Of a stretch of DNA of 41,319 nucleotides, positions 9,557-20,429 are shown in pieces; positions within the stretch are counted from its first letter, which is position 1, and the number at the start of each line of letters is the position of its first letter. The notes beneath the pieces were generated by a model. That model saw only the letters and a program-made list of their open reading frames with translations. It had not been told where the DNA came from and ran no database searches. The DNA lies in contig CAMWLW010000014.1 in NCBI GenBank assembly GCA_947175245.1, positions 1 through 41,319 of the forward strand. Direction: 5' to 3'. Both the position numbers and the translations under genes were made by a program. This stretch comes from an uncultured Bacteroidales bacterium (GTDB taxonomy: Bacteria > Bacteroidota > Bacteroidia > Bacteroidales > Muribaculaceae).

Positions 9557-11746
9557 TTAGCGGCGGGGGACAATGACACGTTCACCGAGATTACGCGCAA
9601 GTTGCATGCGCAAGCGTGTATAGTTGTCGATGTTTTTCATGATTGCAGCTAAGTTCTCAATGTAGTCGGGCGCAGTAGTATCGAGACGAGCCAATGCTTC
9701 ATTTTCAAGTTTGAGCATGATGGCAAGATGGGCGTCTTTGACGCTTGCTACGGCTTTGGGCACTAAGTCTATAAGTTTATCACGCTCGGTCTCGATGTGT
9801 GTGTATTTGGTATGAACTTTACTGAGTTGGTGACGTTCGCTGACAAGGTCGACTGTGAGCTGTCTGATTTCCGCGTTGGGTGACGAAGCCATGCGTATAT
9901 TTAGATAGTCGTTGGCAAAACGGTCTATCTCATCAGCCGTGAAGTTATCACACTTCTCTTTAAGGGCAATCTCCTGTTTTTTTATATCGGCCATGTCTAT
10001 TGCTGTGGACTGAATTTCAGACATTCCGTTATTCCACATTTCATCACGACGAGACTGAGTGGTTTCGATATGCTTTTGCCTATCATTTGGCCAAGATTCC
10101 CGATAAAGCTGCATGGCTGTATCGAACGCTTCCTTATGGATTGAATTTGTCCACACAATTCCATCGGCCGACAATTCCTCGGCAATATATTCGAGCACCG
10201 TCATGGGCGTAGAATTGCCGTCAGCGTCAACAGCCTCACACAATGTGACGGTACCATATTTCAGGGCATATTTCAACAGTTCCCGCTCGCACGACTCCAG
10301 TAGTCTGCGGCTTTTGGCTGTAGATTCGATCGTCGATTGCGGTCTGTTGTTTGTGCCGGCTGTTTGTGCCGGTGTCATTTGTTGCGCAGGGGTTGTCTGG
10401 CTTATCTGCTCGTTATATTTGTAATTCTCGCGCTGGCGTGCGGTTGCTTTGTCTACCTCGAGTCGCAGTACGGTCTCGTCGATATTGAGAATTCTGCTAC
10501 ATTCGCCGATGTAGACAGTGCGGGTTATGCTATCAGGAATAACTGAGATAGATTTTACAATATCGGTTATTACCTCCGACCGTTTTATCGGGTCGTTTTC
10601 AACACCTTCAAGCAGTATGCGTGTTTTGAAACGAATGAAGTCGGTCTCGTTGTCGGCTATATATTGTTCAACCTCAGCGGTGGTGTGACTTTGAGCAAAT
10701 GAATCGGGATCTTCACCGTCGGGCAGTAGTAATACTTTGATTTTCATGCCCTCGGCGAGCAACATGTCGATACCCCTCAGTGATGCTTTGATGCCGGCGG
10801 CATCACTGTCATAGATTACCGTCACGTTTTCGGTAAAGCGATGTATCAGTCTTATCTGGCCGTCGGTGAGTGCTGTACCCGATGACGCCACTACGTTTTC
10901 GATACCGCTCTGCGACATCGAGATAACGTCCATATATCCCTCAACGAGTATGCACTTATTTTTCTTTACGATAGACTGTTTGGCCTGATATAGACCATAT
11001 AGCTCATGACTCTTGCTGTAAATCGCTGATTCGGGCGAATTTACATACTTGGCTACAGTCTTGTCCGAGCGAAGCGTTCGTCCGCCAAATGCTACGACTT
11101 TACCTGATATACTGAAGATTGGGTATATGACACGTCCTTTGAAACGGTCATATACCTGATCTCTATCGTTTTTGATACATAGACCGGTCTCAATCAGATA
11201 CTTCTCGTTATACCCGTGTTGTACCGCAGCATTCAGCAATGCGTCCCTACGGTCAAGTGCATAACCGAGATGAAATCTTTTAATGGCAGCATCGCTTATT
11301 CCTCGTTCTCTGAAGTAGGGTAGGCCGATGGTTTGACCGTCAGTTTCCTGTGTCAGATTGTGCTCGAATTGTTCGAGTGCAAACTGGTTGATTGCGAGCA
11401 TACTCTCGCGGTTGTTTTTTGCTTCACGCTCGGCATCAGTCAGTTCTCGTTCCTTGATTTCAATGTTATATTTCTTGGCAAGATAACGTAGCGCCTCGAC
11501 ATACGACATCTGTTCGAGTTCCATGAGAAAGCCTACTGAGCTGCCGCCTTTGCCACAGCTGAAGCATTTGCATAAACCCTTGGAAGGCGAGACTGAAAAA
11601 GAGGGTGTGCGGTCATTGTGGAACGGGCACAAACCAATATAGTTGACTCCGCGACGTTTTAGCTTCACGAAGTCACTTACTACGTCAACAATATCGGCTG
11701 CATCAAGTATCCGATTGACGGTGTCCTGATCAATGAGTCCGGCCAT
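9557..11746 (-). CDS. dnaG: DNA primase DnaG
   Basis: CHC2 zinc finger (CPFHNDRTPSFSVSPSKGLCKCFSC), TOPRIM (VEGYMDVI, DSDAAG). Confidence 0.96.
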   Translation of the reverse strand: MAGLIDQDTVNRILDAADIVDVVSDFVKLKRRGVNYIGLCPFHNDRTPSFSVSPSKGLCKCFSCGKGGSSVGFLMELEQMSYVEALRYLAKKYNIEIKERELTDAEREAKNNRESMLAINQFALEQFEHNLTQETDGQTIGLPYFRERGISDAAIKRFHLGYALDRRDALLNAAVQHGYNEKYLIETGLCIKNDRDQVYDRFKGRVIYPIFSISGKVVAFGGRTLRSDKTVAKYVNSPESAIYSKSHELYGLYQAKQSIVKKNKCILVEGYMDVISMSQSGIENVVASSGTALTDGQIRLIHRFTENVTVIYDSDAAGIKASLRGIDMLLAEGMKIKVLLLPDGEDPDSFAQSHTTAEVEQYIADNETDFIRFKTRILLEGVENDPIKRSEVITDIVKSISVIPDSITRTVYIGECSRILNIDETVLRLEVDKATARQRENYKYNEQISQTTPAQQMTPAQTAGTNNRPQSTIESTAKSRRLLESCERELLKYALKYGTVTLCEAVDADGNSTPMTVLEYIAEELSADGIVWTNSIHKEAFDTAMQLYRESWPNDRQKHIETTQSRRDEMWNNGMSEIQSTAIDMADIKKQEIALKEKCDNFTADEIDRFANDYLNIRMASSPNAEIRQLTVDLVSERHQLSKVHTKYTHIETERDKLIDLVPKAVASVKDAHLAIMLKLENEALARLDTTAPDYIENLAAIMKNIDNYTRLRMQLARNLGERVIVPRR

Positions 11747-11753
11747 CGTTGGT

Positions 11754-14183
11754 CTATAGCGTTAGCGCATTGACTACCGGCATATCGGTGATGGCAAAAT
11801 CCAGTACTTCACCTATCGTTTTGACATAGTGAAATGTCAGTCCGTCAAGATATTTTTGAGTTATATCCTCAATGTCTTTGCGGTTTTCATCAGACAGTAG
11901 TATGTCGGTTATGCCGGCACGTTTGGCTGCCAGGATTTTCTCCTTGATGCCACCGACCGGAAGCACTCTGCCACGCAAAGTAATCTCACCTGTCATGGCA
12001 AGGCGCTCACGCACACGACGTTGAGTGAATGCCGATACGATTGATGTCACCATTGTAATGCCGGCCGAAGGGCCGTCTTTGGGGATGGCGCCCTCAGGGA
12101 CATGTATGTGGATATCATATTTCTCGAACAAAGATTTGTCGATACCAATCTGGTCGGCATGAGATTTGACGTATTGTAGAGCTATCATGGCCGACTCTTT
12201 CATCACATTGCCAAGATTACCTGTGAGGGTTAATTTTTCACCTTTACCGGGTGTAAGCGATGTCTCAATATAAAGAATCTCGCCTCCTACGGCTGTCCAT
12301 GCAAGCCCGGTCACGACGCCAGCATACTCATTGCCTTCGTATCGGTCCTTGCTATAGCGTGGTATGCCGAGATATTGTTCGATCTCGACGGGAGTTACAA
12401 CGTTTTGATAAGGCTCGTTGCTCATACGTTTGAGTATGACTTTACGCACGATAGAAGCGAGTTGCTTTTCAAGTTGGCGCACACCGCTCTCAGATGTGTA
12501 CTTCTCGATTATGGTCGCTATAGCCTCTTTTGTAAATTCTAAGTCGTCAGCAGTTAATTTGTTATCTGACAGCAAACGAGGTATAAGATGTTGAAGTGCA
12601 ATTTCAATCTTTTCTTCAAGTAAGTAGCCCGATATGTCAATAATTTCCATGCGGTCGAGCAACGGCTGTGAAAGCGTCGAAAGCGTATTGGCAGTAGCTA
12701 TAAATAGAACTTTTGACAAATCATAGTCGATGTCGATGTAGTTGTCATGAAAGTGACAATTTTGTTCGGGATCGAGAACCTCGAGAAGTGCCGATGACGG
12801 GTCGCCTTTGTAGTCGGCACCAATCTTGTCGATCTCGTCAAGCAGTAGTACCGGGTTGGATGTACCGGCCTTCTTGATCGCTTCCATGATGCGTCCGGGC
12901 ATTGCTCCTATGTAAGTGCGGCGGTGACCTCTTATTTCTGCTTCATCATGAAGTCCGCCCAATGAAACGCGCTGATACTTGCGGCCCATTGCGCGAGCAA
13001 TAGATTGGCCCAATGATGTTTTACCGACACCCGGCGCACCGACAAAACATAAGATCGGGGCTTTGCCATCTCGATTGTTCATGATCACGGCGAGTTGCTC
13101 GAGTATACGGTCCTTTACCTTTTCGAGTCCGTAATGATCATTATTGAGAATTTCGCGTGCCTCGTTGAAGTTGTCGTTTTCGACATCATATTTAAGCCAC
13201 GGTAATGCAAGCAATGTTTCAATATAAGAGTATTGTACGGCATAGTCGGGCGACTGTTGGCTCAGTCGGCCCAGCTTGTCAACCTCTTTGGTGAATTGCT
13301 GATAAGCACTGTCGGGGAAGGGTACTTTACGTGCCCGCTCAAGCAATTTTGACGATTCATCCTGGTCTCCGTACAACTCCTGTCGTATAGCATCCATCTG
13401 GTGCTGGAGGAATGACGCACGTTGTTGTTCGGTAATGTTTGCCTGAGTCCGCTCCTGAATCTTTTTTGTCATTTCGGCCATCTGCCTCGCTGCTGAAAGC
13501 TCACTGAGAAGAGCAAACGCTCTTTCTTTCAGTCGATGCTTTGAAAGCAGGCCAATCTTAGCCTCGGCTGAAAATGGCAGATGGGTACATATAAGATTGA
13601 TTAGCATTTCGGGAGTTTGTGTCTGACGTATATTAAACAATATATCATCAGGGACTCCGGGTGTATTCTCAAGAATTTCGAGCGTGTTGGCCTTAATCAT
13701 TTCAACGAGCGCTTCAAACTCTTGATCGCCGTTACGGGGTATGGCATCAGAAATTCTCTTTACCGAGGCTGATAGTTTAGCTTCGGGCATAGTGTTTCCA
13801 TCCCCGTGACCGAGAATCTTGAATTTGTATCGGGCACGCACTATAGCTGTATGAGAATCATCGGGAAGATCAAGTACCTTGATAACGTCGGCCACAACTC
13901 CATATTTGAAAAAGTTGCCGGGAATCTCGGGGTACTCAATGTCAGGTTGTGACTGGCACAATATGCCGATAGGTATTTTACGTTCCTCTGCGAGTCGTGC
14001 CGTGAGCAGTGAGTTCTCGCGACCTAATGAAATAGGAATGGATATGTCGGGGAATAGAACAAGATTGCGGGTCGGCAATATCGGGAGATCGTCCAGGTTG
14101 GCCGGAATATCTTCATCGAGATTGTCGAGCTTAATTTGTCCTAAGGAAACAAACGAACGGTTTTTTATGCTATCAATGGGCAT
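11754..14183 (-). CDS. lon: ATP-dependent endopeptidase Lon
   Basis: [22 protein letters not shown] Walker A; catalytic [10 protein letters not shown]; Lon N-terminal domain. Confidence 0.97.
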   Translation of the reverse strand: MPIDSIKNRSFVSLGQIKLDNLDEDIPANLDDLPILPTRNLVLFPDISIPISLGRENSLLTARLAEERKIPIGILCQSQPDIEYPEIPGNFFKYGVVADVIKVLDLPDDSHTAIVRARYKFKILGHGDGNTMPEAKLSASVKRISDAIPRNGDQEFEALVEMIKANTLEILENTPGVPDDILFNIRQTQTPEMLINLICTHLPFSAEAKIGLLSKHRLKERAFALLSELSAARQMAEMTKKIQERTQANITEQQRASFLQHQMDAIRQELYGDQDESSKLLERARKVPFPDSAYQQFTKEVDKLGRLSQQSPDYAVQYSYIETLLALPWLKYDVENDNFNEAREILNNDHYGLEKVKDRILEQLAVIMNNRDGKAPILCFVGAPGVGKTSLGQSIARAMGRKYQRVSLGGLHDEAEIRGHRRTYIGAMPGRIMEAIKKAGTSNPVLLLDEIDKIGADYKGDPSSALLEVLDPEQNCHFHDNYIDIDYDLSKVLFIATANTLSTLSQPLLDRMEIIDISGYLLEEKIEIALQHLIPRLLSDNKLTADDLEFTKEAIATIIEKYTSESGVRQLEKQLASIVRKVILKRMSNEPYQNVVTPVEIEQYLGIPRYSKDRYEGNEYAGVVTGLAWTAVGGEILYIETSLTPGKGEKLTLTGNLGNVMKESAMIALQYVKSHADQIGIDKSLFEKYDIHIHVPEGAIPKDGPSAGITMVTSIVSAFTQRRVRERLAMTGEITLRGRVLPVGGIKEKILAAKRAGITDILLSDENRKDIEDITQKYLDGLTFHYVKTIGEVLDFAITDMPVVNALTL

Positions 14184-14225
14184 GAATGTGTCAGTGGATA
14201 ATTTTTAAGCGTGTTGTCAGAGTCG

Positions 14226-14660
14226 TTATTTCTCAGCCTCAGCCTCGGCAGATGTTTCGGCTTCTTCTTCAGCCTCAACAAAAGAGTCAATACCGGCAGC
14301 GAGCAACTGATTGTACCAGCTCAATAACTTTTTGATATCGTTGGTGTAGACGCGCTCGTTATCAAATTCGGGCAGAACTTCTGCAAAATATGCACGTATA
14401 TCGGCATCACTGCCAAGTGCTTTTACATCAACGGGTTTGCCTTCGGCTTTAGCTTTTACGGCCTCGAGCACGTTGCCTAAAGGCACGTCGCCTTCAACTG
14501 TGTATATCGAAATGTCTGCCAGCGATATGACTTTGTCGTGAGCGTAGGCCGGAGTGCGGCGGCCTGTCTGAAGGCTTTCAACGATAAGCATATTCTTGCC
14601 GGGATTGATGAGCTTGAAAAGTCCGGGACGACCCGAGATTGAAAGTATTCCTTTAAGCAT
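14226..14660 (-). CDS. DUF5606-like conserved protein
   Basis: MLKGILSISGRPGLFKLINPGKNMLIVESL...AYAHDKVISLADISIYT, Glu/Ala-rich tail. Confidence 0.75.
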   Translation of the reverse strand: MLKGILSISGRPGLFKLINPGKNMLIVESLQTGRRTPAYAHDKVISLADISIYTVEGDVPLGNVLEAVKAKAEGKPVDVKALGSDADIRAYFAEVLPEFDNERVYTNDIKKLLSWYNQLLAAGIDSFVEAEEEAETSAEAEAEK

Positions 14661-14794
14661 GGTTGTAATTGTCTTTTGTACTTATTGTCTTTTTATTCGG
14701 ATTATCTGAGCTGTGACAAATAAGATAGCGTCAAAGCCGACTACAAAATTACTGAAAATATACATCACTGCCAATCAATATTATTGTTTTTTTG

Positions 14795-14802
14795 TACCTT
14801 TG
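14795..14802 (+). promoter_or_regulatory. -7 element TACCTTTG immediately upstream of the Yip1-like gene
   Basis: TAnnTTTG match ending 8 nt before ATG 14810. Confidence 0.55.
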
Positions 14803-14809
14803 TATCCAA

Positions 14810-15358
14810 ATGCTGACATTTATAAAGAATATATTTCAACTCATGATTTCTCCCGATAATGGTTGGGATGATATCAGGAACGGGGGAGGTGTCTCTCTCG
14901 CGTTCAAGGGTATGTCGTGGACTATTGTCATATCTGCATTATCGTGTATAGTGCAGGTGTTTTATTCAGGTAATGGTGCCGATGTTGCCGATCAGCTGCA
15001 GTATGCCATTGTTGTTATTGCCGCCTATTGGGCTACTTATTATATTGCCGACTTTGTGCTGTCTGTTTGGATTCCCCGCATCAATGAAGGGGGTTATGAT
15101 TCAGAACGGCTTAAACTTCTTAACTGCTACGTTGTTTCTCTATTAAGTCTGCAGCAATTATTGACAGGAGTGCTTCCGCTCACATTTTCCATACTTGATT
15201 TATGGCCGTTGTATGTCATGGTTATAGTATGGCGTGCCGTGAAGATGATGGAGATAGACTCTTCGAGAACCGAACGCTACCTGATAATAACGGCATTAAG
15301 TTATATTCTACCGTCCAAGTTGTTGATGTGGGCATTTAACACATACGTATTATTATGA
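14810..15358 (+). CDS. Yip1-family-like integral membrane protein
   Basis: [24 protein letters not shown] plus several TM segments; ATG 14810 preferred to track TTG 14792, which overlaps the promoter. Confidence 0.6.
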   Translation: MLTFIKNIFQLMISPDNGWDDIRNGGGVSLAFKGMSWTIVISALSCIVQVFYSGNGADVADQLQYAIVVIAAYWATYYIADFVLSVWIPRINEGGYDSERLKLLNCYVVSLLSLQQLLTGVLPLTFSILDLWPLYVMVIVWRAVKMMEIDSSRTERYLIITALSYILPSKLLMWAFNTYVLL

Positions 15359-15810
15359 AATTCAAGGAGATTAATATAAAGAACAAGCGCGCCACATACG
15401 ACTATGCTATAGGCGACACTTATACTGCCGGAATTGTGCTGACAGGAACTGAGATTAAGTCAATAAGGCTGGGAAAGGCCAGTTTGGTTGACACCTTTTG
15501 TTATGTCGATAATGGTGAGGTTTGGGTCAAGAATATGTACATTGCCGAGTATTTCTATGGTACGTACAATAATCATGCCGAACGACGTGACCGTAAACTG
15601 TTATTGAATAAAAAAGAAATTGCTCAACTTGAGAAAGATGGTAAGCTCACCGGTTTCTCGATAATACCTTTAAGGCTGTTTATCAATGACCGCGGTTTGG
15701 CTAAACTTGTCATAGGTGTTGCCAAGGGTAAAAAGGAGTATGACAAACGCCAGTCGATTAAGGAACGTGACGATAAGCGCGATATGGCTCGCTTTTTTCA
15801 AAAGAAGTGA
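15355..15810 (+). CDS. smpB: SsrA-binding protein SmpB
   Basis: [35 protein letters not shown], basic C-terminus [27 protein letters not shown] overlap with upstream gene. Confidence 0.96.
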   Translation: MKFKEINIKNKRATYDYAIGDTYTAGIVLTGTEIKSIRLGKASLVDTFCYVDNGEVWVKNMYIAEYFYGTYNNHAERRDRKLLLNKKEIAQLEKDGKLTGFSIIPLRLFINDRGLAKLVIGVAKGKKEYDKRQSIKERDDKRDMARFFQKK

Positions 15811-15823
15811 TTGAATTTTCGTG

Positions 15824-17026
15824 TTAAATCTGACTTAGAAATAACATATACGGTTTATTGTCGGCGGCTGTAATGCCGAGTATGCGCTTCTCACCACTTT
15901 TGTTGATACCAAGGCGATTGCGTAATTCTTCAGCTCCTATTGTGAAATTGCGTACTGCGACCTCACAGTTTAATTTCATCTTTTTTATACGTTTAATGTT
16001 GCTTGACGAGTATGGTAATATCTCGTCAATAAGATATGTTTTACCCGGAAAGTCGTCGGGACAATGCCCGATAGTATAAACATGGGTGTTTGGATGAATC
16101 ATTTTTGCTCCATAACGTTGGCATATCAACTTGAATGGGGCTGCTTTCATCATTGCGGCCGAGGGCTCGAGTAGATAATCGCTTGTACGTGGCATTGCAA
16201 TTGTGGCTTCTGATTCTGCTTCTTCCTGTTGTGTAAAGCTGAACGTAACACCGTCGCTCCATATGGTTATCAGTGGGATGGACGCTGATTTCTGTGAGTT
16301 AACTAAAGCCAAGAGCTCCCGACACTCACCTCGTTCACCTACTATATACAACTCGTTAGTAGCCGGCAGGTCGCGTAATGTTTGCGTGACGTCGAGCATA
16401 GGCGACATCTTGATCATTATGGCATCCGACTTGCTCATCATCAGTGGCAACAGTTGGGTGACATCGGGAGTACAGTCATGGAGATTGTAGACGCGACCGC
16501 CTGAATTATCGCGTCGGGCCGGGTCTATAAAGATAAGATTGAAATGATCAGTGCTATTTTTCAGATAATCAATACTGTCGCCATTTATGACTTCGATGTT
16601 TTCCCGGTCTTTGAAGTTATATTGTGCTACGGTAGCTATCTTTTGATTGAGTTCTATTGCCGTGAGTCGTGTCGATGGGTCTGAAGCTAAAAATGAGGCA
16701 TCGACGCCGAGACCGCAAGTCATTTCAAGTATTCTGAACTGCGTGCCCGGGGGAATGTTTGCAATCTGTCGATGAAGCATAGCGATACGCGGAGTAGTCG
16801 ACTGTTCAATCGACAACTCAATCGGGAAAAGAGTGGGGAGCAGGTGTGACTCGACGATGGTGCCGAATTTGTTTTTTGCCCGGCGTTCATTTTCAATCTG
16901 GGCGATAGCATCGTCAATCCAAGGCTCGTCAGTTCTATGATTCAGTCTTAGTTTGTGTGTGTCGATTTTGCGATGGTCGGCCACCCATTTCCAGAAATCA
17001 TCGTTATACTCAGTCATGCTGTCCAT
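15824..17026 (-). CDS. Class I SAM-dependent methyltransferase with C-terminal THUMP-like domain
   Basis: LEMTCGLGVDASFLA (motif I), FIDPARRDNSGGRVYNLHDCTPDV. Confidence 0.8.
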   Translation of the reverse strand: MDSMTEYNDDFWKWVADHRKIDTHKLRLNHRTDEPWIDDAIAQIENERRAKNKFGTIVESHLLPTLFPIELSIEQSTTPRIAMLHRQIANIPPGTQFRILEMTCGLGVDASFLASDPSTRLTAIELNQKIATVAQYNFKDRENIEVINGDSIDYLKNSTDHFNLIFIDPARRDNSGGRVYNLHDCTPDVTQLLPLMMSKSDAIMIKMSPMLDVTQTLRDLPATNELYIVGERGECRELLALVNSQKSASIPLITIWSDGVTFSFTQQEEAESEATIAMPRTSDYLLEPSAAMMKAAPFKLICQRYGAKMIHPNTHVYTIGHCPDDFPGKTYLIDEILPYSSSNIKRIKKMKLNCEVAVRNFTIGAEELRNRLGINKSGEKRILGITAADNKPYMLFLSQI

Positions 17027-17041
17027 CCTTTTGTAATGTAA

Positions 17042-17077
17042 ATCCCGGCCATGTCGTTAATTCAACATGGTCGGGAT
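17042..17077 (-). terminator. Hairpin downstream of pgk, probable terminator or 3'-end structure
   Basis: ATCCCGGCCATGT / ACATGGTCGGGAT: 13-bp arms with one mismatch, 10-nt loop, in the pgk-methyltransferase gap. Confidence 0.6.
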
Positions 17078-17097
17078 CTATTTTAGTCTATATAAGG

Positions 17098-18345
17098 TTA
17101 GCCTTTGATTGCTGCAACGCCGGGGAGAACCTTACCCTCGATGGCCTCAAGGAGAGCACCACCACCGGTCGATACATACGAAACCTGGTCGGCGAGACCG
17201 AACTTGTTAACGCAAGCTACTGAATCACCGCCGCCTACGAGTGAGAATGCACCGTTGTTGGTTGCCTCTACGATGGCATCGGCGATAGCGCGTGAACCTG
17301 CTGTGAAGTTGTCAAACTCGAACACGCCTGCAGGGCCGTTCCAAAGGATAGTCTTGGCATCCTTGATGGCGTCGGCAAATTTCTTCTGCGACTCGGGGCC
17401 GGCATCCATGCCTTCCCAGCCTTCGGGGATAGCCATAACCGAGCATACCTGAGTGTTGGCGTTGTTGTCGAAAGCGTCGGCTGCGATGCAGTCGGTAGCG
17501 AGGACGAGGTTAACACCCTTTTCCTGTGCTTTCTTGATGATGTCAAGGGCAAGATCAAGTTTGTCGTTCTCGCAGATTGACTGACCGATTTCGCCGCCCT
17601 GTGCTTTAGCGAAGGTGTATGTCATGCCACCGCATAGTATGAGGTTGTCTACCTTATCCATGAGGTTCTCGATGATACCGATTTTGGTCGATACCTTTGA
17701 ACCACCCATGATGGCGGTGAAAGGACGCTTGATGTCGCTGAGGATGTTATCAACAGCCTTAACTTCTTTCTCCATGAGGTAACCGAGCATCTTGTTGTCG
17801 GCATCGAAGTTGTCGGCGATGACAGCTGTTGAAGCGTGTTTGCGGTGAGCTGTACCGAATGCGTCGTTTACATAAACGTCGGCATAGCTTGCGAGGGTCT
17901 TGGCAAACTCTTTCTGACGGGCTTTCATCTCTTTCTTGGCCTCGTCATATTTGGGATCTTCCTTCTCGATGCCTACGGGTTTGCCTTCCTCTTCGGGGTA
18001 GAAACGGAGGTTTTCGAGCAGAAGCACTTCGCCGGGTTTGAGGTTGGCTGCGGCCTCGGCTGCATTAGCGCAGTCAGGAGCGAACTTGACGTCAGCGCCA
18101 AGAGCTTTAGCTACGGCGTCCTTAATCTGAGCAAGTGAGAATTTGGGATTAACTTTGCCCTTAGGTTTGCCCATGTGAGACATGATGATGAGCGAACCGC
18201 CGTCGGCAAGGATTTTTTTGAGGGTGGGGAGAGCACCGCGTATGCGGGTGTCGTCGGTGATATTACCGTTCTCGTCCAGAGGTACATTGAAATCAACGCG
18301 CACGATGGCTTTTTTGCCTGCGAAGTTGTAATTGTCGATTGTCAT
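17098..18345 (-). CDS. pgk: Phosphoglycerate kinase
   Basis: [54 protein letters not shown]. Confidence 0.97.
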   Translation of the reverse strand: MTIDNYNFAGKKAIVRVDFNVPLDENGNITDDTRIRGALPTLKKILADGGSLIIMSHMGKPKGKVNPKFSLAQIKDAVAKALGADVKFAPDCANAAEAAANLKPGEVLLLENLRFYPEEEGKPVGIEKEDPKYDEAKKEMKARQKEFAKTLASYADVYVNDAFGTAHRKHASTAVIADNFDADNKMLGYLMEKEVKAVDNILSDIKRPFTAIMGGSKVSTKIGIIENLMDKVDNLILCGGMTYTFAKAQGGEIGQSICENDKLDLALDIIKKAQEKGVNLVLATDCIAADAFDNNANTQVCSVMAIPEGWEGMDAGPESQKKFADAIKDAKTILWNGPAGVFEFDNFTAGSRAIADAIVEATNNGAFSLVGGGDSVACVNKFGLADQVSYVSTGGGALLEAIEGKVLPGVAAIKG

Positions 18346-18380
18346 ATTATTAATAATTTAGTCAGTGTTTAACTTTGGCG

Positions 18381-18388
18381 CAAATTTA
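18381..18388 (-). promoter_or_regulatory. -7 element TAAATTTG (minus strand) upstream of pgk
   Basis: CAAATTTA on the + strand, 36 nt before the pgk start. Confidence 0.4.
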
Positions 18389-18453
18389 ACAAAATTCCGT
18401 TTAAAATAAAGAAATATTTCCGTAAAAAATATCACCGATTGAAAATGTATTTT

Positions 18454-19284
18454 TTAAATACCGGCATACGTTTTGAGTAAGGCGCTCATTTCGTTGGCTA
18501 ATTTAGCCGCTTCGGTACCTGCGACGTCGGCGAAGTCCTCGCCTTGTGATGCGTAAATAATGCCACGTGAGGAGTTTACAAGTAGTCCGCAGTCTTCAGT
18601 CATGCCATATTTGGCTACTTCTTCAAGACTGCCGCCCTGAGCGCCTACACCCGGCACAAGCAGGAAGTTGTCGGGAGCTATCTCACGTATATCCTCAAAA
18701 AGCTTTCCTTGAGTAGCTCCGACTACAAACATCATCTGATCGGTCGTAGCCCAAGTCTGAGCTGTCAGAATGACATTTTCAAACAGGCGGTTGCCGTCCT
18801 GATCTTTTATAAGCTGAAAATCGTGGCTGCCTTTGTTTGAAGTCAGTGCGAGCAGTATCACCCACTTACCGTCGTAACCGAGGAAAGGTGTCACGCTGTC
18901 CTCGCCCATATATGGGGCAACCGTAATGGCATCCACATCAAGATGTTCGAAGAAGCTGCGTGCATACATCTTGGATGTATTGCCTATGTCGCCGCGCTTG
19001 GCATCGGCAATGATGAACTGGTCGGGATAGTTTTCTTTAATATATTTTATGGTCTTTTCCAATGCAATCCACCCTTCAACGCCAAGACTCTCGTAGAATG
19101 CAAGATTGGGCTTGTAAGCCACGCAGTAAGGCGCTGTTGCATCGATTATTGCTTTGTTGAATTTAAAGATGGCGTTTTCCTCTGAAGCAAGGTGCGCGGG
19201 TATTTTCTTGATGTCGGTGTCAAGACCCACGCACAGGAATGTGCGCTTGCGTTTGATATTTTCGACAAGTTGGGCGTAGTTCAT
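18454..19284 (-). CDS. pyrF: Orotidine 5'-phosphate decarboxylase
   Basis: [32 protein letters not shown] motifs (long form). Confidence 0.95.
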   Translation of the reverse strand: MNYAQLVENIKRKRTFLCVGLDTDIKKIPAHLASEENAIFKFNKAIIDATAPYCVAYKPNLAFYESLGVEGWIALEKTIKYIKENYPDQFIIADAKRGDIGNTSKMYARSFFEHLDVDAITVAPYMGEDSVTPFLGYDGKWVILLALTSNKGSHDFQLIKDQDGNRLFENVILTAQTWATTDQMMFVVGATQGKLFEDIREIAPDNFLLVPGVGAQGGSLEEVAKYGMTEDCGLLVNSSRGIIYASQGEDFADVAGTEAAKLANEMSALLKTYAGI

Positions 19285-19296
19285 GATTATATGGGG

Positions 19297-20406
19297 CTAA
19301 AGTTCTGATTCTTTAAGTTTCTCAGCATTTTCGGCGATAATCAGGTGGTCGATACAGTCTTGAATCTCGCCGTCCATGAATGCCGACAGATTGTATATCG
19401 TGTAGTTGATGCGGTGATCGGTTATACGTCCCTGTGGGTAGTTGTAGGTTCGGATTTTGGCAGAGCGGTCACCGGTTGAAACCATTGTTTTACGGCGCGA
19501 TGCAATATCATCAAGATATTTCTGGTGTTCTTTGTCGTAGATGAATGTGCGCAGGCGGCTGAGGGCGCGTTCCTTATTTTTAGGCTGGTCGCGTGTCTCG
19601 GTACATTCTATGAGAATTTCCTCGGTAACGCCGGTGTTGGGGTTGCGCCACATGTAGCGCAGTCGCACGCCCGATTCGACCTTGTTGACGTTCTGGCCTC
19701 CGGCGCCACCCGAACGGAAAGTGTCCCATTTGATTTCACCTTCATTAATTTCGACGTCAAATTCTTCGGCCTCGGGTAGTACAGCCACTGTGGCAGCCGA
19801 TGTATGTACACGGCCCTGTGTTTCGGTTGCAGGTACACGCTGCACGCGGTGCACACCGCTCTCATACTTTAATGTGCCGTACACATTGTCGCCCGACACG
19901 GCAAATACAATTTCCTTGAAGCCTCCGGCTGTGCCTTCGTTGAAGCTGGTAATCGCTACAGTCCAGCCTTTTGATTCGCAATATTTCGAGTACATCTTGA
20001 ATAGGTCACCGGCAAATAGGGCAGCCTCATCGCCGCCTGTACCGCCTCTTATCTCGACAATTGCGTTCTTGGCATCTTCGGGGTCGGCTGGTATAAGAAG
20101 CAGTTTTATCTCCTCTTCAAGAGCCGGGAGTGCTTCGGTTGATTCATCAAGTTGTTCGCGGGCCATCGCACGCATATCGGCGTCGTTTTCGTTTTCGAGG
20201 ATTTCCTTGGCTTCATCGATATTAGCAAGCAGACCGCGATAATGGCGGGTCGCATTAGTCAGGCGCTCCAGGTCTTTGTATTCCTTGGTGAGCCTGACAT
20301 ATCGTTTCATGTCATTGATAACCTCGGGATCGGTAATCAAAGTGCTCACCTCGGCAAAACGGGCCTCGATGCCATCAAGTCGTGTCAATAGCGAGTTTTG
20401 TGACAT
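19297..20406 (-). CDS. prfA: Peptide chain release factor 1
   Basis: GGQ motif in FRSGGAGGQNVNKVESGVRL; EIRGGTGGDEAALFAGDLF. Confidence 0.95.
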   Translation of the reverse strand: MSQNSLLTRLDGIEARFAEVSTLITDPEVINDMKRYVRLTKEYKDLERLTNATRHYRGLLANIDEAKEILENENDADMRAMAREQLDESTEALPALEEEIKLLLIPADPEDAKNAIVEIRGGTGGDEAALFAGDLFKMYSKYCESKGWTVAITSFNEGTAGGFKEIVFAVSGDNVYGTLKYESGVHRVQRVPATETQGRVHTSAATVAVLPEAEEFDVEINEGEIKWDTFRSGGAGGQNVNKVESGVRLRYMWRNPNTGVTEEILIECTETRDQPKNKERALSRLRTFIYDKEHQKYLDDIASRRKTMVSTGDRSAKIRTYNYPQGRITDHRINYTIYNLSAFMDGEIQDCIDHLIIAENAEKLKESEL

Positions 20407-20429
20407 TGATCGGTTGATTTAAGAGTTCT

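Noticed and set aside
19682-20242. 186-aa plus-strand ORF antisense to prfA
   Set aside because: Ser/Ala/Pro-rich low-complexity translation, fully inside a clear prfA; typical shadow ORF.
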